Part shown: piece by piece, positions 1-11,200 of the stretch | Position numbering within the stretch: position 1 is the first letter of the stretch | Layout of the letters: each line of letters starts with the position of its first letter | From: Coix lacryma-jobi var. lacryma-jobi | Lineage: Eukaryota; Streptophyta; Magnoliopsida; Poales; Poaceae | Direction of reading: 5' to 3' | Length of the DNA: 64,000 bases | NCBI GenBank assembly: GCA_009763385.1 | Contig: CM019823.1 | Location: 173,919,591 to 173,983,590, forward strand | Notes under the pieces: generated by a model | The model's input: only the letters and a program-made list of their open reading frames with translations | What the model was told of the DNA's origin: nothing | Databases searched by the model: none | Translations under genes and position numbers: made by a program

Positions 1-120
1 TCATAAAAGTATATATATACCACTTTACAACAAATATTTTTAAAGAAATAAATGGTCAAAGTTATGCTTTGGAGACCGTGTCGCTGTCCTAAACGTCTTC
101 TATTTGTGATACGGAGGGAG
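1..120 (+). mobile_element. Stowaway-type MITE, right-hand fragment
   Basis: The sequence ends in the Stowaway terminal motif (ACGGAGGGAG followed by TA at 121-122). It closely matches the right halves of the elements at 31003-31258 and 41798-42055, including the internal GTGTCGCTGTC stretch. The left end is cut off by the window edge. It has no coding capacity. Confidence 0.75.
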
Positions 121-3100
121 TATGGTAACAACAAAAACTCATATAATCATGAAATAATAGTCTTATAGTTCTAAATTTTTACACGTGAGGTGGTTACTTC
201 ATCAAACAATGACCTATATATTTATTTTCTTTCCCCTTTCTCTCTCTATTTCGCATAAAAAAAATGCATGAGATGACCTGACTGTTCATATGTAGCAATA
301 TACTTGTCCTAGCTGCTTGATTGAAAATAGGTGGAATGTGTCCGTTTCTCTTATATATAGAAAAAATAATAGAAAGGCTCTTGGAGTAAGCCGAACATAT
401 ATATACAGACACTATATATATACTAGTACGTACACACGTACTAGTATACAAGAACAGGATGGATTCCATTCAAAGGAATATTATACTAGCTAGCACGTGG
501 TGTACGTATGTATCATCGATGGACGTAAGTCTAGGTTTTGGAGCACATCGACCCCCAGCTAGATTCACGTCCGATCCAATTAGTGCAAGTAAAAACGGAG
601 TGCTTAAGAATCAAAATCTACTAGAGTATTTGTGTGTTGTAAACAAAATAATTAAGATGCATGCATCTTATCCAGTTTCCAGTGTATATATACCCATAAC
701 CTTATCCATGAGTTACTATATTATTGGAGCCAAAGATATCCATCCATCAAGAATATTTAGATGCAGGAGATGGGCCCGTTGTATAGTTAACTCTGGCTGC
801 ATATGTTCTTAACCTAGGACACAAAAGGCCAGGTATAATAAAATGGTCTAGGTCCCTCTCTTCTTAATAATACAAGTAGAATCGGCAGGTCAATAAATTG
901 ATTGGCCGGTGAATACTACGGTAAGTTGTTTAGAAATGCCATTTGTCCATGCAAGATGCTAACTAGCCCAATATATTATGGATTAATATTAATTATTTTT
1001 CTTTAGAAAAACATGTCTAGATCTAATTAATTCATTTGCGGTAGGAGGGAAGTAAATGGCAATAAACCCACATTCTGCACAGGCTAGCTAAATCATCTTC
1101 AGGGAGGCAGCTTTCATTCTGCACAAACACAGAGAAAAGCATGCCAGAAATTATCAGTTAACCGACTAATATGAATTAATTACCTGTTTTTTTACTCATA
1201 AAGCAAAATCCATCATCTAAATTTTTTCTTGAGCTAACCAATATTCAATAGCACTCCATATAGTAGAGAGAAAAAAAGATGCCTACTGGCTACTGCATTA
1301 TACCTTCCCTCTCTCCTGCAAGCATGCATGTATTTGCATATATATGCCCTCTCTCCAGACTCCAGAGACCATACACTAGTTCTCACTTCTCTATCCACCC
1401 GGCCCCCTAATTTTCTGATAGAACCCGGAGTAGGAGTAGAGGCAGTGGTTATCCGAGGCATGGACTGAGCGACAACCAGTGTTCTCGCTGTAGCCGATAT
1501 GTCCCCCTGCCGACCTCTTCCGCGTGTCGTGACGCATCCACGCACCCTTCTGCTTGTCCGCGTCCGCATCCGTAGCCCCAGCAGCAGCCATTATCGCGCG
1601 CTCTGCCGCTGATAGATGATGTGCTCTCCATCCTGTCACCCTCTCTGTGTTCTCTCTCCGGCTGGTGATCAGTACCGTTCACCTGATGCGATCATGGTCA
1701 ATCCACCCATCTACCTCATCAGAGCTCAACTCAACGGCAGCTATATATGTGCACTGCTCCGGCCTGTATATATGATTCAGCTTGATGCATGGCTGTATAT
1801 GGAGAGCTCCTAATGATGATCAGCTTCGATCATCATTGCTTAGAACGAAGCTAATTGAGCTAATCGAGTCCATGATAATTGATAATTAAGTCAAAACAAC
1901 ACCATACACGTTTGTGGAAGCAAAGAATGTACTCTCCATATATAAGAGTACTATTTTGTGCCATGGATCTATAGGATGCATGCACAGGCCGGGGATCGAT
2001 GGCTGGCAGATGCATAGGACATTGATTCCTAGCGACAGTGATGCTGTCTTGGCTAGGCCTCCTGTGACTCTTGGTTATATATGTTCAGTGCTCATGCATG
2101 CAAATATGGATCGGCCGGTCGAGAAACAGCGAGACAGTGCTCCAGGTTGTTGACCATGGTGGTGTCCGGCTTCCTGTTCATCTCTGTGTACCGGAGGCCT
2201 GGTAGGGACAAATTAATCAAGGCGGGCATGTTCCGAATTTTTCCCAAATACTACAGGCTATACGTACAGCCGCACAGAGACCCCACAGCCTTCACTGTAC
2301 GTCTGAACATTAACACGAAACAGCTAGCACGGAGCAAGGCTACAAGGAAATATGGAAGATATAGTTCGTATGTGTTGGCGACTGCAATATGCATGCAAGT
2401 TAACTGAGTGTTAGAATCCAAAGGTAGTATATGCTTGCTGTTGTGATGGGTCAAAAAAGTACTACTCGCAACACGTATATATATTGCCAGCAAAAAAAAG
2501 TAATAACATGTGGGTATATGTGTCATCTGGAAACTACTGCATGCAATTTCTCATCTGAAAAAAAACTGTTAACCTGCATCTCTGACCGCGGATTAAATGA
2601 TCAACAGCCCAACTCACAGTTTATATATGACAATGTGCTACTATGTACTATAAGTACTTTGCTACTGTGGGCTTCATGGAATTGATAAGAGCGCTGTTAA
2701 TTTGTTGAGCACACAGGAGCAGGACTGACCACGCACCAGCAGTAGTGCCGGAAAAAGGTGTTGCAGTTGTTGACTCATTGCACCGGTGCCAGAAACATAA
2801 TCTCTCACCGCCCGTGCTTCAAGATACTCAGGTACGTACTAGTACACATGCTCACGCAAGCAAGAGTTATCCAAACATATTCTATGCAGATCGATGAATG
2901 AAAACACTGCGGTAATTCCACCATGCAAACGCATATGCCATGCATATGTGTGACTCTTGGCACCTACCCCTCTTGTTCTGAACAACTTATTTGCACTAGT
3001 GTACTACTGTTTATTAAGTAGGCCATGAAAAACAGTAGATAGGAAAACACTACAGATCGAAATAAAATATAAGGACACATGGAAATTTGCTATTCTCTGA

Positions 3101-3193
3101 GAGCACATGCCATATTCCTTCCAAAGACATGGGTTTTAAACCAAGTGTTGACTGCACATCGATCTATTATGCATGTAGTAGTAATGTGTTATC
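121..3193. other. Intergenic DNA without a recognisable gene
   Basis: AT-rich DNA with many short open frames, none of which I recognise on either strand. A GC-richer patch at about 1390-1640 gives overlapping minus-strand frames, but they have no family signature. I see no LTR, rRNA or tRNA. Confidence 0.5.
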
Positions 3194-3445
3194 ATGACAA
3201 TGTATCAGGCGGCTCAAGAAGAGGCAAACAATAATAATGGTCAGCTGGCCATGGGACTGTATGGGAGTGTTATTGACCTCATCGCTACAAACTGCTCAAG
3301 CCCAGCGAGCTCTTGTCCATCTCTTGCTAGCCTGGAGCAGCTGACGGACGACATGTACGCACCAAACCTGGAGATCTCCCTCGCCGTCGGGAGGCAGGAC
3401 TGGAGCATGGAGCGTCCGGAAGGACTTTGCCTGAAATACCTGTGA
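3194..3445 (+). pseudogene. Possible orphan terminal exon of a GARP/G2-like MYB gene
   Basis: The open frame ends with a short acidic/hydrophobic tail (NLEISLAVGRQDW near residue 65, LCLKYL at the stop). This resembles the C-terminal tails of some plant G2-like MYB-related transcription factors, in which a D/N-LEISLGRxxW block is followed by a closing LLKCL-like end. A plausible splice acceptor (TATCAG) lies at 3203-3208, which would make 3209-3445 the last exon. I could not find the DNA-binding exon (a SHLQMYR-like motif) upstream, so this may be a gene fragment, a last exon with very long introns, or a chance ORF. The family likeness is from memory and needs a search. Confidence 0.25.
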
Positions 3446-4501
3446 CGAAAAGGAATCCAGCTTTTTTTTTTTTTTTTTGGTTTCGTTCAACTAACCATTG
3501 ATCAACATACATTTTCATGGAGTTGCTAGGCTTTATGTTCGGCGGCATGGAATGAAATCGATCTATGATGACTTTGTGAGTGCTTTAATTAGTATCTTGG
3601 ATGGCAAGCACATATCTGAACCATACGTGAATTTGGACTGGATCAAGATCAGTGAATGCTTATGAGTACATATACAAAACCGATTGGTACGTGGTTTGAA
3701 ACTCACGAGAAAACCTGCAGGAGCTGGAATATATGTGTTCACTCATGCGTTGAGACGGCTGAATACTGGCCTGTTCGCTTAAACTTATCGGAGCCCATCG
3801 ATGGCGGTCGAACACCGCCCCCGCCGCCGTCTTTCTTTCACGCCGCGCGCGCTGGGGTTTCCTTCCGGGAGTAACGCGCCGTCGGCGTGTCTCGCACTCT
3901 CGCACATGCGTTCTGGGCTTCAGGCGAGAGGCTGGATGGAGTGGATCCGGCCTGGCCCAGTTAGCACGAAAGTTTCGGCCCACAACGCTTAGCACACAGC
4001 ACACATCCCAGCCCAAGAAGACAACGACGACAAGGGGTCTTCCACAAAGCTCCAAATTATTCCTCCACGGAAAAGTTGTCAATTCCAGGAGTAGAAGTGA
4101 CAGCAACCGCAGAACAGTCCATGACAAAATTGCCGCAGCTGCTGCCCACGGTAATCGCGCGACTCCAGTAGTATCCACCCACCGGCTCGGCAGTCGGCAC
4201 CGGGCTTGAAGATGCCTGTCACGTACGGCCACCCCCACCTATGGCGTCCAAGCGCGTGTCACGGATAGTAACTGACTGATTATTATCCTGCTACTCCTCC
4301 CCTGGATATCGGTGGCCCGTTGCTGCGGCCGTGGAGGCTATGGGCACGCAGAGTGGAAAGCGGCAGCGGCTCAGTCATCAGTGACGCTGACGCTCATCAC
4401 TCTCACCGGCGGCAGCTCCGATTCTGTGTGCCGAGCATGGAAGCATGCCCGGGTTTGCACCGACTCCATGGAGCGAGAATATTCAGCGCAAAAGACTACG
4501 C
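3446..4501. other. Intergenic DNA and upstream region of the first small gene
   Basis: There is a T-rich run at 3463-3478 and a GC-rich stretch at about 3790-4230 that opens frames on both strands without recognisable homology. The right end is the promoter region of the gene at 4625. Confidence 0.45.
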
Positions 4502-4508
4502 TATAAAT
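4502..4508 (+). promoter_or_regulatory. TATA box of the 4625-4939 gene
   Basis: TATAAAT in a GC-rich setting, 117 bp upstream of the ATG. Transcription would start near 4535, giving a 5'UTR of about 90 nt. The spacing supports the small ORF downstream as a real gene. Confidence 0.6.
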
Positions 4509-4624
4509 GGCCCCAGCACTCGTGCTACTTCCGTCACCAAAAACATCTCTCCAGCCAGTTTATTTTGCTATCACCTGCCTGTAACTTCCGTTCTCCTGTT
4601 CTCTTCCTGCTAGCTACGACTACG

Positions 4625-4939
4625 ATGTCAGGCCTGATCGATATTTGGACGCTGGAGCGGGAGCGGATGGTCCGGACCGCCGGGGCCGCGCAGGCGTTCA
4701 GGTCATCGGTGGTCTCGCTCGGCGGCGGCGAACGGCAGGGACGACGCGACACGGCTCGATCTGAGGCTGATCGGATCAGTATCGCCGCAGAGCCCTGCGA
4801 CGGAGTCGGTGCCGTCGTGCTCGTGGCCGCTGCGGAGAAGCAGACCGCCGCTGCGTCTGCGTCTGCTGGTAGTGGCTCGCCGGGGTTCGTCCGAGAAGAC
4901 GCTTTCTTGTCCATCCTAGTTGATTGCTTCGGCCAGTAG
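4625..4939 (+). CDS. Small uncharacterised plant protein, 104 aa (MSGxxDxW type)
   Basis: Intronless 104-residue frame. I chose the ATG at 4625 over the longer upstream frame because a TATA box sits 117 bp upstream and because the protein then opens with MSGLIDIWTLERE. Its shape is a short conserved-looking N terminus with a Trp, a low-complexity Ala/Gly/Ser/Arg middle, and a hydrophobic end LSILVDCFGQ. The downstream gene at 6228-6464 has the same plan (MS...W at the start, a short VCMLTDRF end), so the two look like diverged tandem duplicates. From memory, similar short plant proteins beginning MSGxVDxW and ending xLLVDxF exist and are uncharacterised, some stress-induced. I assign no function. 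No signal peptide or membrane helix is evident. Confidence 0.6.
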   Translation: MSGLIDIWTLERERMVRTAGAAQAFRSSVVSLGGGERQGRRDTARSEADRISIAAEPCDGVGAVVLVAAAEKQTAAASASAGSGSPGFVREDAFLSILVDCFGQ

Positions 4940-6084
4940 ACCTTCTGAACATAGGTTCGTAGTACTTCCGACTGCTCTGTGTCATTGTGTGGTTCTCTAG
5001 CAATCTTCTGAAACATCATCAAAGAGTACATCAAATGATGTTTGTATACTTGTTCTGAAAGTCACTGGTATATATCAAGGTCTGATGTCTCAGAACAAGT
5101 TCGTGTACATGTGTTAGAAACACAACAAATTAAAGAAGCTGTAAAGTGAAAACTCCTTACCACCACTAGGCTAAGCGGGATATTTGAACTCAGATACTTG
5201 TAAAATATCTTCATCACGATTCACGAACACAGTTGTTTTTACTTGATAGCTTTCAAACAAGATCTAGAGGTACTAACGCCTGTCAGGGAACTTAGAGATG
5301 ACATACTAGATGCAAGATAGCTGTCACAGGGGGTTGGACTAGCTCAGCCCTTTTTGTTTCTTGTTTGAAACATGAGGATTTTTATTCTCTAATTCCGATC
5401 CTGATCCATGATAGTCCCCTGTGAAGTTTCTGTATGTTGAACCTGGTGCTGTTACGAGCAGCCCTCCGCATACGTGTCACCACGGATCGATTAATCGAGG
5501 GAAATGTGATGCAAACCGTGTTGTCGCGCTCTCGCACCTCATAAACAGTACACGTCGTCGTAGGCCATTGATTCCCCGAACCAAATACTCCAAGCCGGCA
5601 AGAACGCGCGCAGATCGGCAGATGCGAACACGGAGCGGACGGCGATGGCCTCCGACGTTGCCTTGCCTTCCGGGAGTCCCGCCCGCGTGCGCGGTTGCGC
5701 GGCACCGGCCGCTGTTGATCCGAATCCGTGCGCGGAATCAGGAAATATATCCCTCGCCCTCGCGCCGCGCGCGGCTGGTTAGTTGGCACCGGCACATCCA
5801 TCACCGCCTGCGCGCGGATCCCTGAGCGACCATCACCACACGACGCGCCACGCCGTGCCGCGCGTCACATGGGCAATCGCCAACCGGCGAAGACGTGGCC
5901 CCGTAAAAGGACAGCGACGCCGCCGACGTCGATAAGAGGCGTCTGGCTTGGCTGCCGCCGCATAGCGCCGAAAGCCCGAAACTTTCGTCGACTATTCGCT
6001 CGTTCCGGCTCGCGTACTCCGCACGTAGTTTCTGCTCTGCCCGTGGTGCGCGCCGCGGCCGCGCCTCCAGTGCCCGGGCGTGTG
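4940..6084. other. Intergenic region between the paired small genes
   Basis: The left half (to about 5400) is AT-rich and holds the presumed 3'UTR of the upstream gene. The right half (about 5560-6080) is strongly GC-rich and opens long frames on both strands with no family signature. I read it as the promoter-proximal region of the 6228 gene. Confidence 0.5.
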
Positions 6085-6092
6085 TATAAGTA
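6085..6092 (+). promoter_or_regulatory. TATA box of the 6228-6464 gene
   Basis: TATAAGTA, 143 bp upstream of the ATG and preceded by GC-rich promoter sequence. It implies a 5'UTR of about 110 nt, much like the neighbouring small gene. Confidence 0.6.
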
Positions 6093-6227
6093 GAGCCCCG
6101 GAGCTGTGCGGCTAACAGAGCAGCCAAGTGGACTAGCTAGTACTGTAGCTCAATAGCCTTCTTTCCTAGTGCGTAGAGCGAGGGGACCTGTGACGGCCTC
6201 CGGGGGTCCGGCCTCGAGTGAGCAGGG

Positions 6228-6464
6228 ATGTCTGATGCAGTTGTTGTGTGGCTGGGGGCGTTCGCCAAGAGTGGCCAACCGGAGGCGGCGCAGGCCGCCG
6301 ATGCGGAAGCCGCCCGGCGCCATCGGGGAGATGACGACGGCCTTGGCGCGGTTGCGAGCGTGGAGAAGAGTCAAGTCCAGGAGAAGAGGAGGCGGAACAG
6401 CGGCGTGCTCTCCGACTCGGAGACCGTCGTGTGCATGCTCACGGACCGCTTCGCTCCGGCGTGA
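6228..6464 (+). CDS. Small uncharacterised plant protein, 78 aa, paralogue of the 4625 gene
   Basis: Intronless frame opening MSDAVVVWLGAFAK, with a charged Ala/Arg/Asp/Glu middle containing a basic run (QEKRRR) that could serve as a nuclear signal. It closes with SETVVCMLTDRFAPA. The N-terminal MS...W and the C-terminal hydrophobic-D-x-F block line up with the gene at 4625 despite little identity between them. The TATA box at 6085, the shared strand and the short spacing support tandem duplication followed by fast divergence. Function unknown. The start is the first ATG after the TATA box. It is shorter than its neighbour through loss of middle sequence rather than by truncation. Confidence 0.55.
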   Translation: MSDAVVVWLGAFAKSGQPEAAQAADAEAARRHRGDDDGLGAVASVEKSQVQEKRRRNSGVLSDSETVVCMLTDRFAPA

Positions 6465-6650
6465 CGTGCAGGACGTCCGGCCGAGAGCGCGGCGGTGTTA
6501 CGCGCGCACATGTAGGGTAGTAGGTGCACGGTACACGTACCAGGAATGGAAGCGTTGTGTCTTGAACTGTAACATTGTGGTTAGCCGTGAATAATTCTTG
6601 CTTAATTAACATCTCGGTCTGTTCTGATTTTGGCGCTATCCGCCGTGTAC

Positions 6651-7145
6651 TACCTCCGTTCCGAAATACTCCCCCCGGTCCAAGAGAACATGCAATTCTC
6701 GCTTATCGAGAAGTCAAACATTTCAAACTTTGACCAAAATTATATAAAAAAGTACTAACATTCTTGATACAAAAATTATACCATTAGATTAGTAATAGAA
6801 TATATTTTCATAATAATTTTATTTAATGACATAAATACTTATACTTTTAATTATAATCTTGGTCAAAGTTGAATGAATTGGACTGACACGGATTCCATAA
6901 TTGCATGTTTTTATGGACGGAGGGAGTAACTGTCGTTTTCGCTTCCCAAGAAACATCTTTAACAAAATATATATTAAAAAATATTAATATTTATTGTACA
7001 TAATTAGTATCATTAGAAAGATCTTTAAATCTAGTTTTTAACAAAATTATTTGGAGACACAAATGTTACATGTATTTGCTACAAATCGAGTCAAACTTGT
7101 GGCACGAAAACCGAAAACGACACTTAAATTGAAACAGAGGGAGTA
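6651..7145. mobile_element. Stowaway-like MITE interrupted by another MITE
   Basis: The ends CCTCCGTT... and ...AAACAGAGGGAG are flanked by TA (6651-6652 and 7144-7145), the Stowaway pattern. The element is split at 6667 by a second MITE, and its own body continues at 6929. AT-rich, no coding capacity. Confidence 0.65.
6669..6926. mobile_element. Stowaway MITE nested in the outer MITE
   Basis: The 258-bp element starts CTCCCCCCGGTCC and ends TGGACGGAGGGAG. It is flanked by TA at 6667-6668 and 6927-6928, the expected 2-bp duplication. Because it lies wholly inside the 6651-7145 element, it is the younger insertion. Confidence 0.75.
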
Positions 7146-7249
7146 TTTGTGAGTCACTTGGTTGTATAAGTTGTATGTCTCAAATATTGCCGTAGTGTTA
7201 GCACAGACACATCACTAATAACTACAAATCTCGCTTTTCAAAAAATCAG

Positions 7250-7569
7250 AATTAAACAAGCCTATTTGCCTTGGAATTTCACATTCCACCACTTTCCAAG
7301 GTTCACATATATATATCTACCTCAAATTCATAGGGTGGGAGAGGGAAATGGATTCCATACATCACCATACTATATTTCTACTTTACAACTTATAACATTC
7401 TCTTGAACTCACTCTCCTACGATAGAAATGCAACACATGAGTATCCCTATCGTATAAGCAACAATAATATATAAATATAATCTATATAGAATCATATTAG
7501 CTTAATTAATATGTGTCTAAATTAAGATTCCTAAAATGAATTCAATTTCAAGCATCCAAACGGGGCCTT
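7250..7569. mobile_element. Probable non-autonomous DNA element (GGCCCCGTTTGGATGC end)
   Basis: Read on the minus strand, the segment begins GGCCCCGTTTGGATGC, a terminal sequence common among small grass DNA transposons. It runs through AT-rich non-coding DNA to about 7250 (ATAGGCTTGTTTAA). The second end is poorly matched and I cannot define a target duplication. Confidence 0.4.
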
Positions 7570-8214
7570 ATAGAAAATCTTATTAATATTTGTATCACCT
7601 AATATGTTTATTATAAAAAATAGTATATTATTAATCTAATGATACTTATTACGCATGCCATAAGTATAAGTATATTTTTATACATATTTTTATGCCTATA
7701 GTACGTACAGTATATGAAGTTGGTGCCGGTTTTGTTCGATGATATTCTTGAACCGAGTATTTGTCGTACACTCTTATCTATAATGGATGTGGAAGCAATA
7801 AAATGCTTTGCCTACGGTTCTCTCTTCTGTTCATTTTGTTACGTTTATTTAAGCAGCTATTTAGTTTTCAACATCGTATAAGAAAACTATTTATTTTAGA
7901 AGATAGAAATTCCGTAAAAAAGGGCATCGATTTTAATGAGCAGGGCCAGAACAGTAAAACCGTCGAACTAGGCTAGGCAGACTTATTCGTGGTTTATAAA
8001 GATGGGCTCATTTTTGCCAGGCTCAGTTGGGCCCAAATTCGCTTTGAGCACGAATCCACGGTCCAACCTTTCCTGAAAGAGCGAAACGAGTCTATACTAT
8101 GGAGTACTAGCTCAGAGCTCGTCCTGTTCAACTTCTCGATCAAGTCAGGTTGAGCTTTCATCCGGCAGCCGCCGAGCCTGAGATCCCTGCACCGCCGCCC
8201 GACCGCCCGCCGGA
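7570..8214. other. Intergenic DNA, promoter and 5'UTR of the proteasome chaperone gene
   Basis: AT-rich to about 7960, with MITE-like fragments around 7580-7700. The stretch 8100-8214 becomes GC-rich and is the likely 5'UTR of the gene starting at 8215. No clear TATA box is visible. Confidence 0.45.
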
Positions 8215-11200
8215 ATGGAGTTCGCCTTAGTCGAGAGTGAATCGTTCTCGCCTTCCTGCCCCACGCTCATCATGGTTTGAAACCCTAACGCTGCGAACTC
8301 CCACTGATTATTGCTGGAATCGAAATTTTAGTAGTTTTAACTGATGCCCTGCGATTACGTTTGGTCTTCCGATCACTTGCCCGCAGCCAGCGCTGTCGAT
8401 TGGCAACGTGGGACAGCTCGCCGTCGACCTTCTGATATCCTCCGCGAGGGCGAGGCGGGTGGCATACCTCGACGAGCCCTCCGTGCTGCCCTGCGCCGGC
8501 AACGACGCCTTCGGCCCAGACGCCGTCGGCGACCTCGCACTCGCTCTCGAAGGTTGGGTGCTCGGTCCTTCTTGTCCCTCTGTGCTATTCGCCTATTCCT
8601 ACCTCCTGTTACACTGTTTCAGCTTTGCAGCTTGCGTATTCCTTCTGTTAGTCTCTTTATTCCTGAGCACCAACTGTTCGATGAAATGTGTTAGCGCTCT
8701 GCTGGCTCTGCTAATAGTTCTACTGTGAGCACAAGTTGTGTGATGGAGTAACCTACTGACGTCCAGTTGGAATACAATGGGCCTTTGTATTTTTAGTTTA
8801 TAATTCTAATCTATTTACACCTTAAGTTATATGAACATACGTCAAGTCAGTGTGTGCAATGTTGGTACACAATCTAGACTGACCGCCTTTCTCTCTTCCT
8901 CTTGGCAGCTTATGAATCTACATCTCATAGGCTGGCTTTCATTCAGCAAAGGTCTCCAGTTATTACGGTATGTTGATCTCAGCTTTTTTTCCACTACGGA
9001 CGATCCGAATTTCATTACTTGAAAGCAACAAAATTACAAGAGTATTGTAGCAGAAAATAAAACCTTGTCTGACAAGAACACAGCCACATTGAATGAGCAC
9101 CCAGGGCTCCTCCAACTGGCTCTAAGTGCATCACGAAACCTATCACCAGCGTTGAACTTAAAGAACAGGCTTCACGACCAACCAGTGCAACTAAAACATG
9201 TACCTACTTATTACATGCCCCAATGAGGCACCCCCAGCACACAGGCTGTGAACCGCCCCAGAAGATTCACATTCCACTCCCAGTAGATAGCTGCATCAAG
9301 CAATCGCCAACCTGTTGTCGCTTCCATCCAGCGGACCTTGGTGATGAAAGTGAAATGCCGTCTTCTGCAGGACGCCCACACCGTGCCCCAGCTGTGCAGA
9401 CATCGCATCCTTTTGAAGACGTGCCCAATATAATAGTGTAGAACAGATCAAACAAATGATCTCAGTAGGTGTTTTAACTCTTTTCCCTTCAAAACAAGCA
9501 TTGTTTCTTGTTTTCCATATAGCCCAACAAATCGCCGATAAACCAACAACATATACATGTTTGCCTCTTGGAAGACACCAATTGATCCAAACCCAAAACT
9601 GATCAAAGGAAGTGGGTCTCACTGTGACACCAAATATATATGCAAGAATACTCCAAATGTACTTACTCACAGGGCACTCAAAAAGTAGATGCTTAATAGA
9701 CTCATCTTGTTGGCAGAAAGCACAAGCTGGTCCGCCCTTCCATTTCTTAAGATTATCCTTGGTCAAAATAGCGTTTTGCATGATTAGCCACATGAAAATC
9801 TTGATTTTAAGGGGTATTTTGGCTTTCCAAAGTTGCCTTTTGGCCTTCCCAACACTGTTTTTATGCAGATGCGCATACACAGACTTCACAGAGAATATTC
9901 CAGACTTCTCCCATTTCCACACAGCTACAGCAGGCTCACCATTAGATTTATATCTGAACAACATGTTGCAAAGATCCCTGAGCTGATTCTGCAAATCTTC
10001 TGAGAGCCATCTTCTAAACCTCAATCTCCAATTCCTATTACTCATATAAGCAACTGTTCATACCTGATTAAAACAAATCTTGTATAATTCAGGGAACCTA
10101 TCCTCCAGGGATAAGTGTCCACATCAAATATCATTCCCAAAGTCTATGTTCTTCCCATTACCTGGGTGCATGATCCTCCCCTTGATGTAAATATGTTTTA
10201 CTTTGAGTAAGTCATTCCACACAGGGGAATTATTTGGTTTGTAAGACAGCTGAAATACACATTTATTTTTGAGGTATTTCTGTCTAACAACATCCTGCCA
10301 GATGCCATTTTCATGCTCTAATTTCCACCACCACTTGCATAATATGCTCAAATAGATCTCCACCAGTTGATCTCAGCTTTTAGTTGTGTGGTGGCAATTA
10401 GACCCTGTTTACTTCAATCGAATGGATACCGATTTTTCTTGTGTAAATATCTTTTGGCTGGGACAAGGAAAATAGATGCAACATTAGTGTCAGTGTGCCA
10501 CTGTATCTGATAACTATATTTCATCTTGCTTTGTTAGAGCAACTCCAACGGTTTTGTATTTTTTGTTTGACAAAATATGTTATTTGTCAACTCTCAAATT
10601 AATATGGCAAAGGTAAAAAGAGTCAATCTCCAAAGGTTTTGCATTTAGACTTAGCAAAACTAAAAAATTGTGCGCGCGAGAGGGAAATTTCCCGCGGGAG
10701 TAGCACGCGAGGGCGATTGCCAAGCGAGGTGCGGCTTGGCATATATGCCAAATATCACCTGGTATTTGCCAAGTTGCTAAAAATGCCAAGCCCTTTTGCC
10801 AAACCGTTGGATAGGAGATTTTTAGATTTTTTTGCAAAAACAAAAATGCAAAGCTCATTTGCAAAACCGTTGGAGATGCTCTTAAACTACATGAAGACAT
10901 TAATTTTCTTTATGTTGTCAACTTCACACATGCGACTTGCAAACTTATAGGTCAGAACTGTTTTTTTTTGGAGATCTATATTCGTTGATTGAACATGACT
11001 TTGTCAAAGAAAGCAACATTGCTATTGCAGTTTCAATCAAAGTTACATTGTTAATTTTCAGTACCTTTAGTTTAGTCTTGTGGTCTCAGTAAAGTTTAGC
11101 AACATAGCTATTGCAGTTTGAATCAGAGTTATAATTCCTTACTATTTCATGACTATGTCAATTTTTCGTTGCCAATATAGGGAATGATGGTTTCATTTGC

